Assembly (NCBI RefSeq): GCF_037975245.1
Contig: NC_092561.1
Location: forward strand, 3,145,001 to 3,209,000
Direction of reading: 5' to 3'
DNA from: Apostichopus japonicus
Lineage: Eukaryota; Echinodermata; Holothuroidea; Aspidochirotida; Stichopodidae
DNA length: 64,000 nt
In this document: one piece after another, positions 36,086 through 48,582 of the stretch
Position numbering within the stretch: position 1 is the first letter of the stretch
How the letters are laid out: the number at the start of each line of letters is the position of its first letter
Notes under the pieces: model-generated
Told to the model about the DNA's origin: nothing
The model's database searches: none
The model's input: the letters and a program-made list of their open reading frames with translations, nothing else
Made by a program: the position numbers and the translations under genes

Positions 36086-38885
36086 ATAGGCTTATGGTTA
36101 TATGTCTGTCCAATGGTAATAATTGCGCTTTGTATCATTCCAATATCTTAATAGCTCTGACTTATAATATGTACAAAAAAACATAATGAAAAAATAGAAT
36201 AAAATAGAACAATACGTTATAAATACTTTTGTAAAAATGTTATTTTCTTCATAAATACATGTCAAGAAAAGTATTCCCTAGCTGTTCACAACTACAATGA
36301 GTTGTGTACGAATATAATCTACAAATAAAAAGGAGCCCACGGTACAAGGAACTACAAAAACAAATTAATTACAATTTCAATGATTTGTAAATACGAGTCC
36401 AAATTTGTATGTTTCTGCCAAAATTATCACTCAAATTAAATGAAACACAAACTGAATGCTTTTTTGTGTTATGTTAGAGCATACAGGTCTCATTATACAT
36501 TGTGGAAACTGTAAAATGATAAAATAATACACCTATAAGATGTAATCTAGTTTTATCAGTATTAATATCTCACAATAAATAATGAAATTATTCTTTTTTC
36601 TTTTAAAGCACGAATGTTGCAGGTGAAAATTTTTATGTGTTCACACGATACTATACTGTTTTTTTTTTTTTTTACATTTTTATATTTATTTAATATCTCG
36701 TTGTATCAGGAAAGTAAATAAAATGGATTGATGAAATTTTCTTTATTTTATATTAAAAATTGTTTTGGTTTGGTATGTTATGTTTTGTTTCATCCCGAGT
36801 GCTGTTGTAGATACATGCATCAACTCCAAACGGGTTTGAGTGGCTCCGTCATCGGACCTGTCTTTGGGTTCGTTATCTGAATGACATTGTGTGACTCTCC
36901 CTCTAGACTTTAATGCATAGTCTTTGCTTTCTTTAACTGAATGACATAGTCTGACTCTCCGTGAATGTTGTGATGGCGGTATTTGTAAACTGATTAGCAT
37001 ATTCAGCATTGCAGAAACATAGCAAAATATTCAGTACATCATTCAATGTATTTTCCACTTAAGTGTTCAGTGGTTTAACTTTGTCATCAGAATTATCATG
37101 AAGTAGCCAAATATGCGTATATGATTACTAGTTGATCACATGCATTTTTCAGAAATTCTCAAGTGCATCGCTTACTTGATTTTGAAGGTGTTTACACATT
37201 GTGGGGACACATATTGTTAAAATATTGTGTGAATTAATAGCACAGCAGCAGGGTTGGTGACGTCATTATGGCAAGTGAGCATGAGAAAGGTTTTTTGTTG
37301 AAAAGGGAGATTTACAAAACTATTTTCCTCACAAACAATTTGCTTGGTGAAAAAATTCTAACGAAGAGAATAATGACAATATTAATATATGAAATTCTAT
37401 ATTTGAGCCACTCTTTTTCTCGACACGCTTTTGTCAAAACTTCCTTACAATTTGATCACATCCGAGAGGACTCATCCACTTTTTTTTATCAATTCTGGAG
37501 TTACAATCTGGAATAGTATAAGACAACACAATAAAAACATCCAATGTGTTCAATGCTTTTACTTAACGATTATTGTCATTATAAGCAGTGGTGCTTTCTT
37601 TCTTGCTTTTTCTTTGATCTTTGCTCTTTGTTTTTGTTTTTGGTTCTTTTCTCTTTTCTTCTTCCTCTTACTTATCCTATTTATTCTTTCGTTTATTGCT
37701 TTCGTAAATGGGGACTGCTCGTAAAAGCTCTGCTTCTTCAGTCCTCCTCCACCACCTTTAAATTTAGGTATTCACAATTTATTTATATTATGATGAAATA
37801 AATTAAACTCAAACTTTGTGGAAACCCCCGTATAACGCCCTTTTCACAAATCGCAAGAGCCCCTTTCGCACTCTTTCAATTGCCCATTTACGATCGTGCC
37901 TTTCTATCTGTTTCCAGCCCCTGGGTAAAGGAATGCGCCCTATATTGGGAACTCATCTATTATTATTATGTTCGTGGAAAACTAGTTGATAGTTGGTGAC
38001 ATAAACAGTGGTAACTTTAATAAAGGGATATACCACGGCTGAAAACGATTACCACACTACATTGCTAGTAATTTCTGTATCGTGAGGTCAAACCACAATT
38101 TTGTATTTATGGCGAAGGGCAGAGAAGAGAGGGAGAGAAAAGAGCGAACAAGAAATGACATTTAAGAAATGATGTATCACCCTGATGCCACCTAAAAAAA
38201 CATAAGATTATTTTCCCGGGTCATGTTGCTGTCTATATGCTAATGATTAGCTAATACAGTTCATTGATGGCAACACGCTTCCAAGAAATAGCTTATTATA
38301 AATGTCAAGTTGCCAGAACGTGCCCCTCTTCCGGTTTTGTGAAAATCCTATCCAACACCTATTTAATATTTACAAGAGCTTTCACTCATTCCTGTACCAT
38401 TGGACCCGCGCCCCCCATCCCCCCCCCCCGCTACTTGCTTCTTTCCCTTTCAGCCAGAGTGTTCATGAACTCACCCTAAATAAGAACACCTTCATCTATC
38501 ATTATTGAGGTACTTTAAAATTTTGAGGGGCGGAGATGGAGGGATTGGGTAGTGCGGATAAAGGTAGTGCATGGAAATAAACACACGTTGGGGAACATGG
38601 GAGCACCAAATATGTTGTATTAATATATCCAGTAGCAATATGAAAATTGTGTTCATATCTCCCACGATAATATTATAGGTACCATGGTATTGTCAGCCTG
38701 GGTCCTCCTTTGCTTTACACAATGAAACGGGCACACAGAGAAATAAACACAAGATAACTCAAGTTTTTGTGATTTACTCTCTAATTACCGTGTAACTTCA
38801 GAATGATGAATAAAATATAATAAACAGAAGTGATGCACAGTTTAACCGAAAAAGTATATCTGAAGTCGAACGGAACTTAAAGTTA
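36086..38885. repeat. Segmental duplication unit C, truncated
   Basis: Follows unit B 16846-18980 closely, skips about 1.36 kb that includes the 38-bp minisatellite (junction near 38148), then follows B again from about 20340 to 21065. Homology stops at about 38885 ('acttaaagtta'), well before any GTPase sequence. The array of units therefore ends here. Confidence 0.8.
37310..37560 (+). mobile_element. Possible non-LTR retrotransposon 3' fragment (unit C)
   Basis: Third copy of the 3445-3700 fragment. It keeps SGVTIWNS in one frame before a break. Tentative. Confidence 0.3.
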
Positions 38886-39330
38886 AAGAGGCTAGGAAAC
38901 ATTTAGGGTTTCTAGGAACTATTTAAACCTGACTTTTATCCAAGAAAAAACAAACTTTCTGTTCAACATTGATAAATTTACCAGAAATGATATTGCTTTT
39001 AATGACGTTTGCATCCGGGTATAAAAATATGGTATATATAAGGGAAAAATCTACGCTATGACTGTCATTGTCTTTAAACCTTCAAAATGTGAGTTAAAAA
39101 GGCAAATGCATTGTAATCATACTGCAGATACATAAATTTGAGACAAAAAATAACACAATGAGAAAATTATTCTTTGTTTGTACCAACTTATGTATTTCAT
39201 GTTATATTTTATCTACATGACCATAAACTGAAATTTAGTACGTTAATTTCTTACATGAATTAAAAGGAAGAAAAATACCTCTTGTCCCTGTACAAAAGTG
39301 AATCAGTGAAACAAATGCACCCCACAACTG
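38886..39330. other. Intergenic, no gene seen
   Basis: Unique AT-rich sequence between the end of unit C and the minisatellite. No coding frame or repeat was recognised. Confidence 0.4.
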
Positions 39331-40300
39331 CAAGGGAGTGTCATTTAGCACCAAGAAGTAACAACATTTAGTGGCTTACAATACAGTTCTGAGGGGCGTA
39401 CCAATACGCCCCACTACTGGTTGGAGTGTCATTTAGCAACAAGAAGTTACAAAATTTAGTGGCTTGCAATACAGTTCTAAGGGGCGTACCAATACGCCCC
39501 GCTACTGGTTGGAGTGTCATTTAGCACAAAGAAGTAACACCATTAAGGGGCGTACCAATACGCCCCGCTTCTGGTTGGAGTGTCATTTAGCACAAAGAAG
39601 TAACAAAATTTAGTGGCTTGCAATACAGTTCTAAGGGGCGTACCAATACGCCCCGCTAATGGTTGGAGTGTCATTTAGTTCCAAGAAGTACCAACATTTA
39701 GTGGCTTACAATACAGTTCTAAGGGGCGTACCAAAACGCCCCGCTACTGATTGGAGTGTCATTTAGCACCAAGAAGTAACAACATTTAGTGGCTTACAAT
39801 ACAGTTCTGAGGGGCGTATCAATACGCCCCGCTACTGGTTGGAGTGTCATTTAGCACAAAGAAGTAACACCATTAAGGGGCGTACCAATACGCCCCGCTT
39901 CTGGTTGGAGTGTCATTTAGCACCAAGAAGTAACAAAATTAAGTGGCTTGCAATACAGTTCTAAGGGGCGTACCAATACGCCCCGCTAATGGTTGGAGTG
40001 TCATTTAGTTCCAAGAAGTACCAACATTTAGTGGCTTACAATACAGTTCTAAGGGGCGTACCAATACGCCCCGCTACTGATTGGAGTGTCATTTAGCACC
40101 AAGAATTAACAACATTTAGTGGCGTACAATACAGTTCTGTGGGGCGTACCAATACGCCCCGCTACTGGTTGGAGTGTCATTTAGCACCAAGAAGTGACAA
40201 AATTTAGTGGCTTGCAAAACAGTTCTGAGAGGTGTACCAAAACGCCCCGCTAATGGTTGGAGTGTCATTTAGCACCAAGAAGTTACACCATTAGTTCTGA
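39330..40300. repeat. Hairpin minisatellite with 330-bp higher-order period
   Basis: The subunit of about 88 bp has a perfect 8-bp inverted repeat, GGGGCGTA and TACGCCCC, around a CCAA loop, then 'ttggagtgtcatttagca'. Hairpin copies start at 39393, 39481, 39547, 39635, 39723, 39811, 39877, 39965, 40053 and 40141. One subunit in four is 66 bp because it lacks 'tttagtggcttgcaatac'. The pattern repeats exactly every 330 bp (39547/39877, 39635/39965, 39723/40053). Degenerate copies follow to about 40450. Confidence 0.95.
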
Positions 40301-42055
40301 AATAACATAATAACACCATTAGGTGGCTAAGAATGCAGTTCTGAAGTCCGTACCGATACACCCCCTACTGCTCGGAGTGTCATTTAGCAATAAGAAATTA
40401 CATCATTAATAACAACAATAAGTGGCTTACAATGCAGTTCTGAAGGATGTACTATTCAGACCCTCAGATTGCTCTAATGGGCATACTGATACCCCTACTA
40501 ATAATTTTATACCAAAAAAGTACAATAAGAGAAGTCACTGTAACCTTACCCAACCCTCCCACCCCCCCCCCCCCCCCTTTTTATTTCACACACACTTAAA
40601 ACAAGCATTTTAGGATTTGCAGAGTAGAAGACCATGTGGCTGTTCCAGTGTTGCCACTTCCTAAAGATGAACACATATACCCTACAAGACAATTAACCTC
40701 CCTGTTGTCCCCAAATGACCTTTGACCTTCACCAAACTCAATACGCTTCTTTTAATCAGTGCTATACACATTTTTTTCATCCTCTGTGATCTAGGATCAT
40801 CCCTAGCAACAATAGGCACAGTAAGTTCTGTGCCATCATCCCATCAAAGTTTCCTTGCAATGGTTTTCCTCTTGAACGCAATGGCCAGACCAAACAGACT
40901 CAGTGTGAGCATTTCTGTGTCATCTTCAGAAAAAAAGAGAGAAATAAAACTTTATTCTACACTGACAGTCTAACCATTTTATTTATTTTTTATCTGTTGC
41001 ATTGATAGTAAAAAAACAAATGAACAAAGACTGCAAATGTTTTTTTTTGATATGATAAGTTAGCAGGACTATACTGTCATATGATTGCAGTGCTATCACT
41101 CTGCTGTCCTCTACAATCTGATTAATACTATGACAGAGGTCACATGTCTGCCTGTATTAGTAGCCTACATGTTGTTCCCATTATACAAGTGAAGATTTCA
41201 TTTGAATGTAATGTGTCCCCTTGGAGTAATATTGAATTAAAACATTGAATTTAATTTGATGTGACATTTGACCTATGTTTCTGGGGGGTCTGCTAGACAT
41301 AGACTTTAACCCTAAAACACCTTCATACCAAGTTTTAAGAAAATCAACACAGCCATTTAAGAGGACTGTTTGACATAAAATTGGACACCCCACACAGACA
41401 ACTTTTACCCCTCCCTCAGTCAAACACTTCCGGTGACCATGCAATACCCCACAATGAATGACCCCTATTGGGAAAACTAACCACTACCATGGCAACTGTT
41501 GCGTAATACTGTTAATGGTCCAACTGGCAAAGGAACTACAATATTGTACCTAATCCTCCCTATGAGAGTGATTAGATAACAATTATTTGAAAATTCACAT
41601 ACTGTAAGAGAGCGATTCTGTGTGCACAACACAAAGTTATGTGTTATGTGTAGACAAGGACTTTCCATACACACTTTCAATGTCTTAATGCATAGGTCAT
41701 TGCAACCTGAATATACAATATGGAGGAATGAGATGAATAACTGCTCGGCAGAAATTCTTCTATAACAAGAGCCCAAGGGCACTGTGGTTCCTTGCTTGGG
41801 GTATATGACAATACACATAATATTATCAAGCAAGATTGGGCTCAAATAGTCCAAGTAATTGTGGTCCTACATGTTCCCATAAAGTAACCAACACTATAGA
41901 CAACACTTTTATGATCACAAAATGTGATCAGATTTTTGATCAAAAGACACTTTTGAGATCTAAATATGGCGTCGGAAATGTAAGAAATATAAGAGACCTA
42001 CAAGCGTGTCAACAGATATGATAACATTGGTGACCTCAGATGACATGACCTTTAA
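40301..42055. other. Intergenic, no gene seen
   Basis: Decayed minisatellite copies run to about 40450, followed by a C-rich run near 40562-40577 and unique sequence. ORFs at 40722-40973 and 41477-41854 look random and have no recognisable domain. A TGACCTTTGACC-type motif at about 40718 already resembles the tandem repeat further right. Confidence 0.4.
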
Positions 42056-44640
42056 GTTTTAAAATGTTCCACCACCCCATTCACAACTTGTCCCAAAATA
42101 TCAACCATTTCACACCTTGGCATTGAGATTTAATTGCATTAAATGTCAAAAAATTAACTTTGAACTTGTATACATAACTTCACACACAAAGGTCACCCGG
42201 AGGTCAACCAATTGACATTTTTGATCGGTGAGACCTAAATAGAGCATGACTGTAAAAATTCAAACATTTTTTCTTTGCCCATTTTCTCCCCCCCCCCCAA
42301 AATACTACTTTTTTAACATTAGCTGACCTTTGGTGACGTTGGATCACATGACCATTAAGTTTGAAAATATTCCCCTATACCATTTGCAACTTGTCCAAAA
42401 AAATCAACCTTGTAACACCTTGGCACTGGGAGTTATTGCATTAAATGTCTGAAAATTAACTTTGACCTCATATAACTTCGCACACGAAGGTCACACGGGG
42501 GTCAACCCATTGACATTTATGATCAGAAGGTACCTTTAACATCTGAAAATAGCATCGAAACTGTAAAATTCCACAAACCACGAAAAGGTCACCAGAGAAC
42601 AAATTGAGGTCAGGGGTCACCCAGATGCGGGTCGACAAATGGATTACATTGAAGCAACTCCCAACCCTAACAGACAATTTGTTCTCAAGTTATCACAAAA
42701 ATACTAGTTTTTTTTATCATTAATTGACCTTTGGTGACCTCGTATCACATGACCGTTACGTTGGAAAATATTCCCCTATACCATTTGCAACTACTCCAAA
42801 AATATCAAGCTTGTCACACCTTGGAACTGGGAGTTATTGCACTAAATGTCTGAAAATTAACTTTGACCTCATATAACTTCACACACGAAGGTCACACGGG
42901 GGTCAACCCATTGACATTTATGATCAGAAGGTACCTTTAACATCTGAAAATAGCATCGAAACTGTAAAATTCCACAAAACACGAAAAGGTCACAGAGGTC
43001 AAATTGAGGTCAAGGGTCACCCAGATGCGAGTTGACAAATGGATTACATTGAAGCAACTCCCAAACCTAACGGACAATTTGTTCCCAAGTTATCGCAAAA
43101 ATACTAGTTTTTTATCATAAATTGACCTTTGGTGACCTTGTATCACATGACCGTTAAGTTTAAAAATATTCCTCTATACCATTTGCAACTACTCCAAAAA
43201 TATCAAGCTTGTCACACCTTGGAACTGGGAGTTATTGCATTAAATGTCTGAAAATTAACTTTGACCTCATATAACTTCGCACACGAAGGTCACACGGGGG
43301 TCAACCCATTGACATTTATGATCAGAAGGTACCTTTAACATCTGAAAATAGCATCGAAACTGTAAAAATCCACAAAACACGAAAAGGTCACCAGAGGTCA
43401 AATTGAGGTCAAGGGTCACCCAGATGCAGGTCGACAATTGGATTACATTGAAGCAACTCCCAACCCTAACGGACATTTTGTTTTCAAGTTATCGCAAAAA
43501 TACTACTTTTTTATCATTAATTGACCTTTGGTGACCTCGGATCACATGACCATTCAGTTTGAAAATATTCCCCTATACCATTTGCAACTTGTCTCAAAAT
43601 ATCAACTGTGTAACACCTTGGTACTGGGAGTTATTACACTAAATGTCTGAAAATTAACTTTGACCTCATATAACTTAACATTCAAAGGTCACCTTGGGTC
43701 AACTTATTGACATTTTTGATTGATGAGACCTAAATTAGAGCATCAAACTATACAAATTCAAACATTTTTTTCTTTGCCCATTTGCTATCCCCAAAATACT
43801 AGTTTTTTAACATTAATTGACCTTTGGTGACCTCGTATCACATGACCGTTAAGTTTGAAAATATTCCCCTATACCATTTGCAACTTGTCCAAAAATATCA
43901 ACCATGTCACACTTTGGAACTGGGAGTTATTGCATTAAATGTCTGAAAATTAACTTTTACCTCGTATAACTTCGCACACGAAGGTCACACGGGTGTCAAC
44001 CAATTGACATTTTTGATCGGAAGGTACCTTTGAGATCCAAATCTAGCATCAAAACCAAACATTTTCTTTTTTGCTCGTTTCCTCCCAAAATAAGCACATT
44101 TTTTCTAATGTGACCTTTGACCTTTTGACCTTGGTTTCAAATGTAGTTTAATCTCCTGATTCCAAAAAACAAAACGACAAGTCTGTACAACCATCCTAAC
44201 TCCGACCGAAAAACTTTGACCCCATATAACCTCGCATATAAAGGTCACACGGGGTCAACCTGATGACATTTATGATCAGAAGGTACCTTTGACATCTGAA
44301 AATAGCATCAAAACTGTAAAAATCCCCAAAAACATGTAAAGGTCACCAGAGGTCAAATTGAGGTCAAGGGTCACCAAGATGCGGGTCAACAAAAGGATAA
44401 CATTGAAGCAACTCCCAACCCTAACGGACATTTTGTTTTCAAGTTATCACAAAAATACTAGTTTTTTATCATTAATTGACCTTTGGTGACCTCGGATCAC
44501 ATGACCGTTAAGTTTGAAAATGCTCCCCTAACCAGTTCACAACTTGTCCCAAAATATCAATCTTGTCACACATTGGCACTGGGAGTTATTGCAGGTTTAA
44601 TATTTTCGGTTTTTTGACCATAACTGACCTTTGGTGACCT
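42056..44640. repeat. ~400-bp tandem repeat rich in TGACCT/AGGTCA half-sites
   Basis: Unit starts 'tgacctttggtgacct' recur at about 42327, 42726, 43122, 43523, 43819 and 44478, mostly 396-401 bp apart, with shortened or rearranged copies at both ends. Conserved blocks are 'ataccatttgcaact', 'ggagttattgca', 'ctttgacctcatataact' and 'cagaaggtacctttaaca'. Several units carry AGGTCA-type repeats spaced 4, 5 and 1 bases apart. The ORFs of 69 codons at 42468-42677 and 43267-43476 are the same repeat read twice. Confidence 0.9.
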
Positions 44641-45299
44641 TTGTGGGCACCAAAAACAAATGGGCACACCTTCTCCATATGGCGGATCTATAGTCCAAGT
44701 TTGGCCTCAATCCAACTTTCCCTTATTGAGATAGAGCGTACCCAAGCAAGCGTCACAGATGCACACACACACATACCCACACTTAATACCTTATGGGGAA
44801 CACCTTGTGAGGAACAGCAATGAGCGTGAGGATACCTTAGGGGTAACAGTGAGGATGAAGATACCTTGTGAGGAACAATGGTGGCTAGCATACACATTAG
44901 TGTTTTAATTATTCCTTAATTAATTGGACAGTTAATTAAATAAATGACACTTTTAAGGATCGTGTTGTATTGTGTGGTGTTATTTAATCCTGATTTGCTG
45001 TAGCTCAACTGAATATACAAGAAAGGGTTTTAAGCTGTTCCATGAACAAAACATATGATGATTGTGGTGAAAACAAAAACTAATTAAGTTCAAGGTTACA
45101 CTACATCTCTTGCTTTATATTACGGATCGGGGAATGAAAACCATAAGAATCTAAACAAATAAAGGTATAAAAGTTAGGAGCTACCAGGTAAGCTAGGATA
45201 TATTGATCCCTTCAAGTAAATGAGATTAACCTTTACTGTGTAGCCTGGAAGGAGATTACCTAATTACTATCACACGCAACTGTATATTGTTGAGTCATG
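44641..45299. other. Transition between the two tandem-repeat fields
   Basis: No gene. Around 44790-44880 a short degenerate repeat ('ataccttatggggaac', 'ataccttgtgaggaaca') resembles the 'ggataccttgtggggtaca' core of the satellite to the right and may be an early form of it. Confidence 0.5.
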
Positions 45300-48213
45300 T
45301 TTCTTGTGTTATTGTTACCATTCGCATTCTAGGACCTAAATATTATATGAGTACCAGTGTAGCTTGTGGGGTACAGAACTTAAATGTGATATAAATGCAC
45401 CTTAATGCATCCTTGTTGCAGCCTAAAGTAGATGCCTTCATTGCTATTAGAAGCCAACAATAACTTCAACAGTTGCTGTATACTGGATAAGGAAAATTCA
45501 CCAATTGATGCTGTATGCTGGCAATGTTGTATGAGTGCCAGGATACCTTGTGGCATACAGAAAGTGAAATAAAACTTCAATTTGGCTCAAAAGAACTAAA
45601 TCCTTCTACCTAGCAAACAATGGAAATTTCTTGATATGAATTCACCTAATTGACAGTGGTAATCTGTACAGTAAATTTATTAATTTCATTGTAGGACAGA
45701 AGATTATATGAGTACAAGTGTAGCTTGTGAGGTACAAAATTAAAATGTGATATAAGTATACCTTAATGCATCTAAGTGGGAGCCTAAAGTAGATGCCTTC
45801 GTTTCTATTAGAAGTTAAACAATAACTTTGACCTTGGTTTTATACTGGAATATGAAAATTCACCTATTGATGCTGTATTCTGGTCATGTTGTATGAGTGC
45901 CAGGATACCTTGTGGGGTACAGACAGTTAAATTTAATTAAAATTTGTCTCTCAAGAACTTAACAAGAACTAAATCCTTCTACCTAGCAAACAATGGATAT
46001 TTCTTGATATGAATTCATCGATTGACCGTGGTAATCTGGACAGTAAAATTTTTATTCGCATTGTAGCACTTAAGATTATATAAGTACAAGTGTAGCTTGT
46101 GGGGTACAGAACTTTAATGTGATATAAATATACCTTAATGCATCTAAGTGGAAGCCTAAAGTAGATGTCTCAATTGCTATGAGCAGCCAACAATATTTTT
46201 TACAGTGCTTTATATGGTGGATAATAAATATTAACTTGTTGATACTGTACTCTGGTTATGTGGTATGAGTGCCAGGATACCTTGTGGGGTACAGAGAGTT
46301 AAATTAAATTAATATTTGTCTCTCAAGAACTAATAACAAAAACTTAATCCTTCTACCTAGCAAACAATGGAAATTCTTCAATATAAATTCAAAGAATTTA
46401 CCATGGTTATCTGTACAGTAAAAACATTTATTCGCATTGTAGGACTTAAGATTATATGAGTACAAGTGTAGCTTGTGGGGTACAGAACTTAAATGTAAAA
46501 TAAATATACCTTAATGCATCTAAATGGCAACCTAAAGTAGATGCCTTCATTGCTATGAGTAGCCAACAATAATTTTTACAGTGCTTTATATACTGGATAA
46601 TAAATATTAACTTGTTGATACTGTACTCTGGTCATGTGGTATGAGTGCCAGGATACCTTGTGGGGTACAGACAGTTAAATTACAATTTGTCTTACTGTAC
46701 TCTGGTCATGTGGTATGAGTGCCAGGATACCTTGTGGGGTACAGACAGTTAAATTACAATTTGTCGTACTGTACTCTGGTCATGTGGTCTTGTCTTTCAA
46801 GAACTAAACAAGAACTTAATCCTTCTACCTAGCAAACAATGGATATTCCTTGATATGTATTCATCAAATTGACAGCGATAATCTATACAGAAAATACTTA
46901 TCATTCGCATTGTAGGACCTAATATTATATGAGTACCAGTGTAGCTTGTGGGGTACAGAACTTAAATGTGATATAAATACACCTTAATGCATCTAAGTGG
47001 CAGCTAGAATAGATGCCTCCATTGAGAAGCCAAACAATAACTTTGACCCTGGTTTTATACTGTAATATGAAAATTCACCTATTGATGCTGTATTCTGGTC
47101 ATGTGGTATGAGTGCCAGGATACCTTGTGGGGTACAGACAGTTAAATTACAATTTGTCGTAATGTACTCTGGTCATGTTGTATGAGTGCCAGGATACCTT
47201 GTGGGGTACAGACAGTTAAATTTAATTAAAATTTGTCTCTCAACAACTTAATTAGAACTAAATTCATCTACCTAGCAAACAATGGAAATCCTTCAATATG
47301 AATTCAAAGAATTTACCATGGATATTTGTATAGTAAATTGATAATTTGCATCATAGGACTTAAGATTATATGAGTACCAGTGTAGCTTGTGGGGTACAGA
47401 ACTTTGATGTGATATAAATATACAATAATGCATCTAAGTGGCAGCCTAAAGTAGATGCCTTCATTGCTATTAGAAGCCAACAATAACTTTGACCTTGGTT
47501 TTATACTGTAATATGAAAATTCACCTATTGATGCTGTATTCTGGTCATGTTGTATGAGTACCAGGATACCTTGTGGGGTACAGACATTTAAATTAAAATT
47601 TGTCTCTCAAGAACTAAACAAGAACTAAATCCTTCTACCTAGCAAACAATGGATATTCCTTGATATGAATTCATCAAATTAACAGCGATAATTTATACAG
47701 AAAAATACTTATCATTCGCATTGTAGGACCTAATATTATATGAGTACCAGTGTAGCTTGTGGGGTACAGAACTTAAAAGTGATATAAATACACCTTAATG
47801 CATCTAAGTGGCAGCCTAAAGTAGATAACTCCATTAAGAAGCCAAACAATAACTTTGACCCTGGTTTTATACTGTAATATGAAAATTCACATATTGATGC
47901 TGTATTCTGGTCATGTGGTATGAGTACCAGGATACCTTGTGGGGTACAGACAGTTAAATTACAATTTGTCGCACTGAACCCTGGTCATGTGGTATGAGTG
48001 CCAGGATACCTTGCGGGGTACAGACAGTTAAATTAAATTAAAATTTTTCTCTCAAGAACTTAACAAGAGCTAAATCCTTCTACCTAGCCAAAAATATACC
48101 TTTAAATGCATCTAAGTGGCAGCCTAAAGTAGATGCCTTCATTGCTATGAGTAGCCAACAATATTTTTTACAGTGCTTAATATACTGGATAATAAATATT
48201 AACTTGTTGATAC

Positions 48214-48582
48214 CAAGGGCGTAGGAACCGGGGGGGCTGGGTTGGCGCCAGCCCCCCCAGTGAAAAATGTGGAGGGGCGGAAGTATCATTCCGCCCCCCC
48301 GGTTCGCAAGTCAGAAAACCCCTTTTTCATTTCCAAATGAGAAAAAAAAATCTCATTTGAAGCACCATATTGCATCTAAGGCCAGGTGAAAATACAAAAT
48401 TAAGTTTACAACATGGAGTGGGTGTTGAAGTGTGCTATATTGCACCAAATTGCATCTGTGGCCACCTGGAAATGCAAAAAAATTCCAAAGGGGAGGGGGA
48501 CACCCACTCCCCTTTGACCCCTCCCCCATGCCGGCCGTCAGTCTTCAGCCCCCCCACTCAAAAGTACCTTCCTACGCCACTG
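48214..48582. mobile_element. hAT-like MITE inserted in the satellite
   Basis: A 369-bp insertion flanked by the 8-bp direct repeat GTTGATAC (48206-48213 and 48583-48590). The ends are CAAGGGCGTAGGAA on the left and TTCCTACGCCACTG on the right, imperfect terminal inverted repeats of the hAT type (CAGTGGCGTAGGAA as read inward from the right). The interior has two C- or G-rich blocks and a 'caccatattgcatct' / 'caccaaattgcatct' repeat. There is no transposase. It disrupts one satellite monomer cleanly. Confidence 0.85.

Noticed and set aside
42468-43476. Two nearly identical 69-codon minus-strand ORFs suggesting a small gene family
   Set aside because: They fall in successive copies of the ~400-bp tandem repeat, and other copies break the frame.
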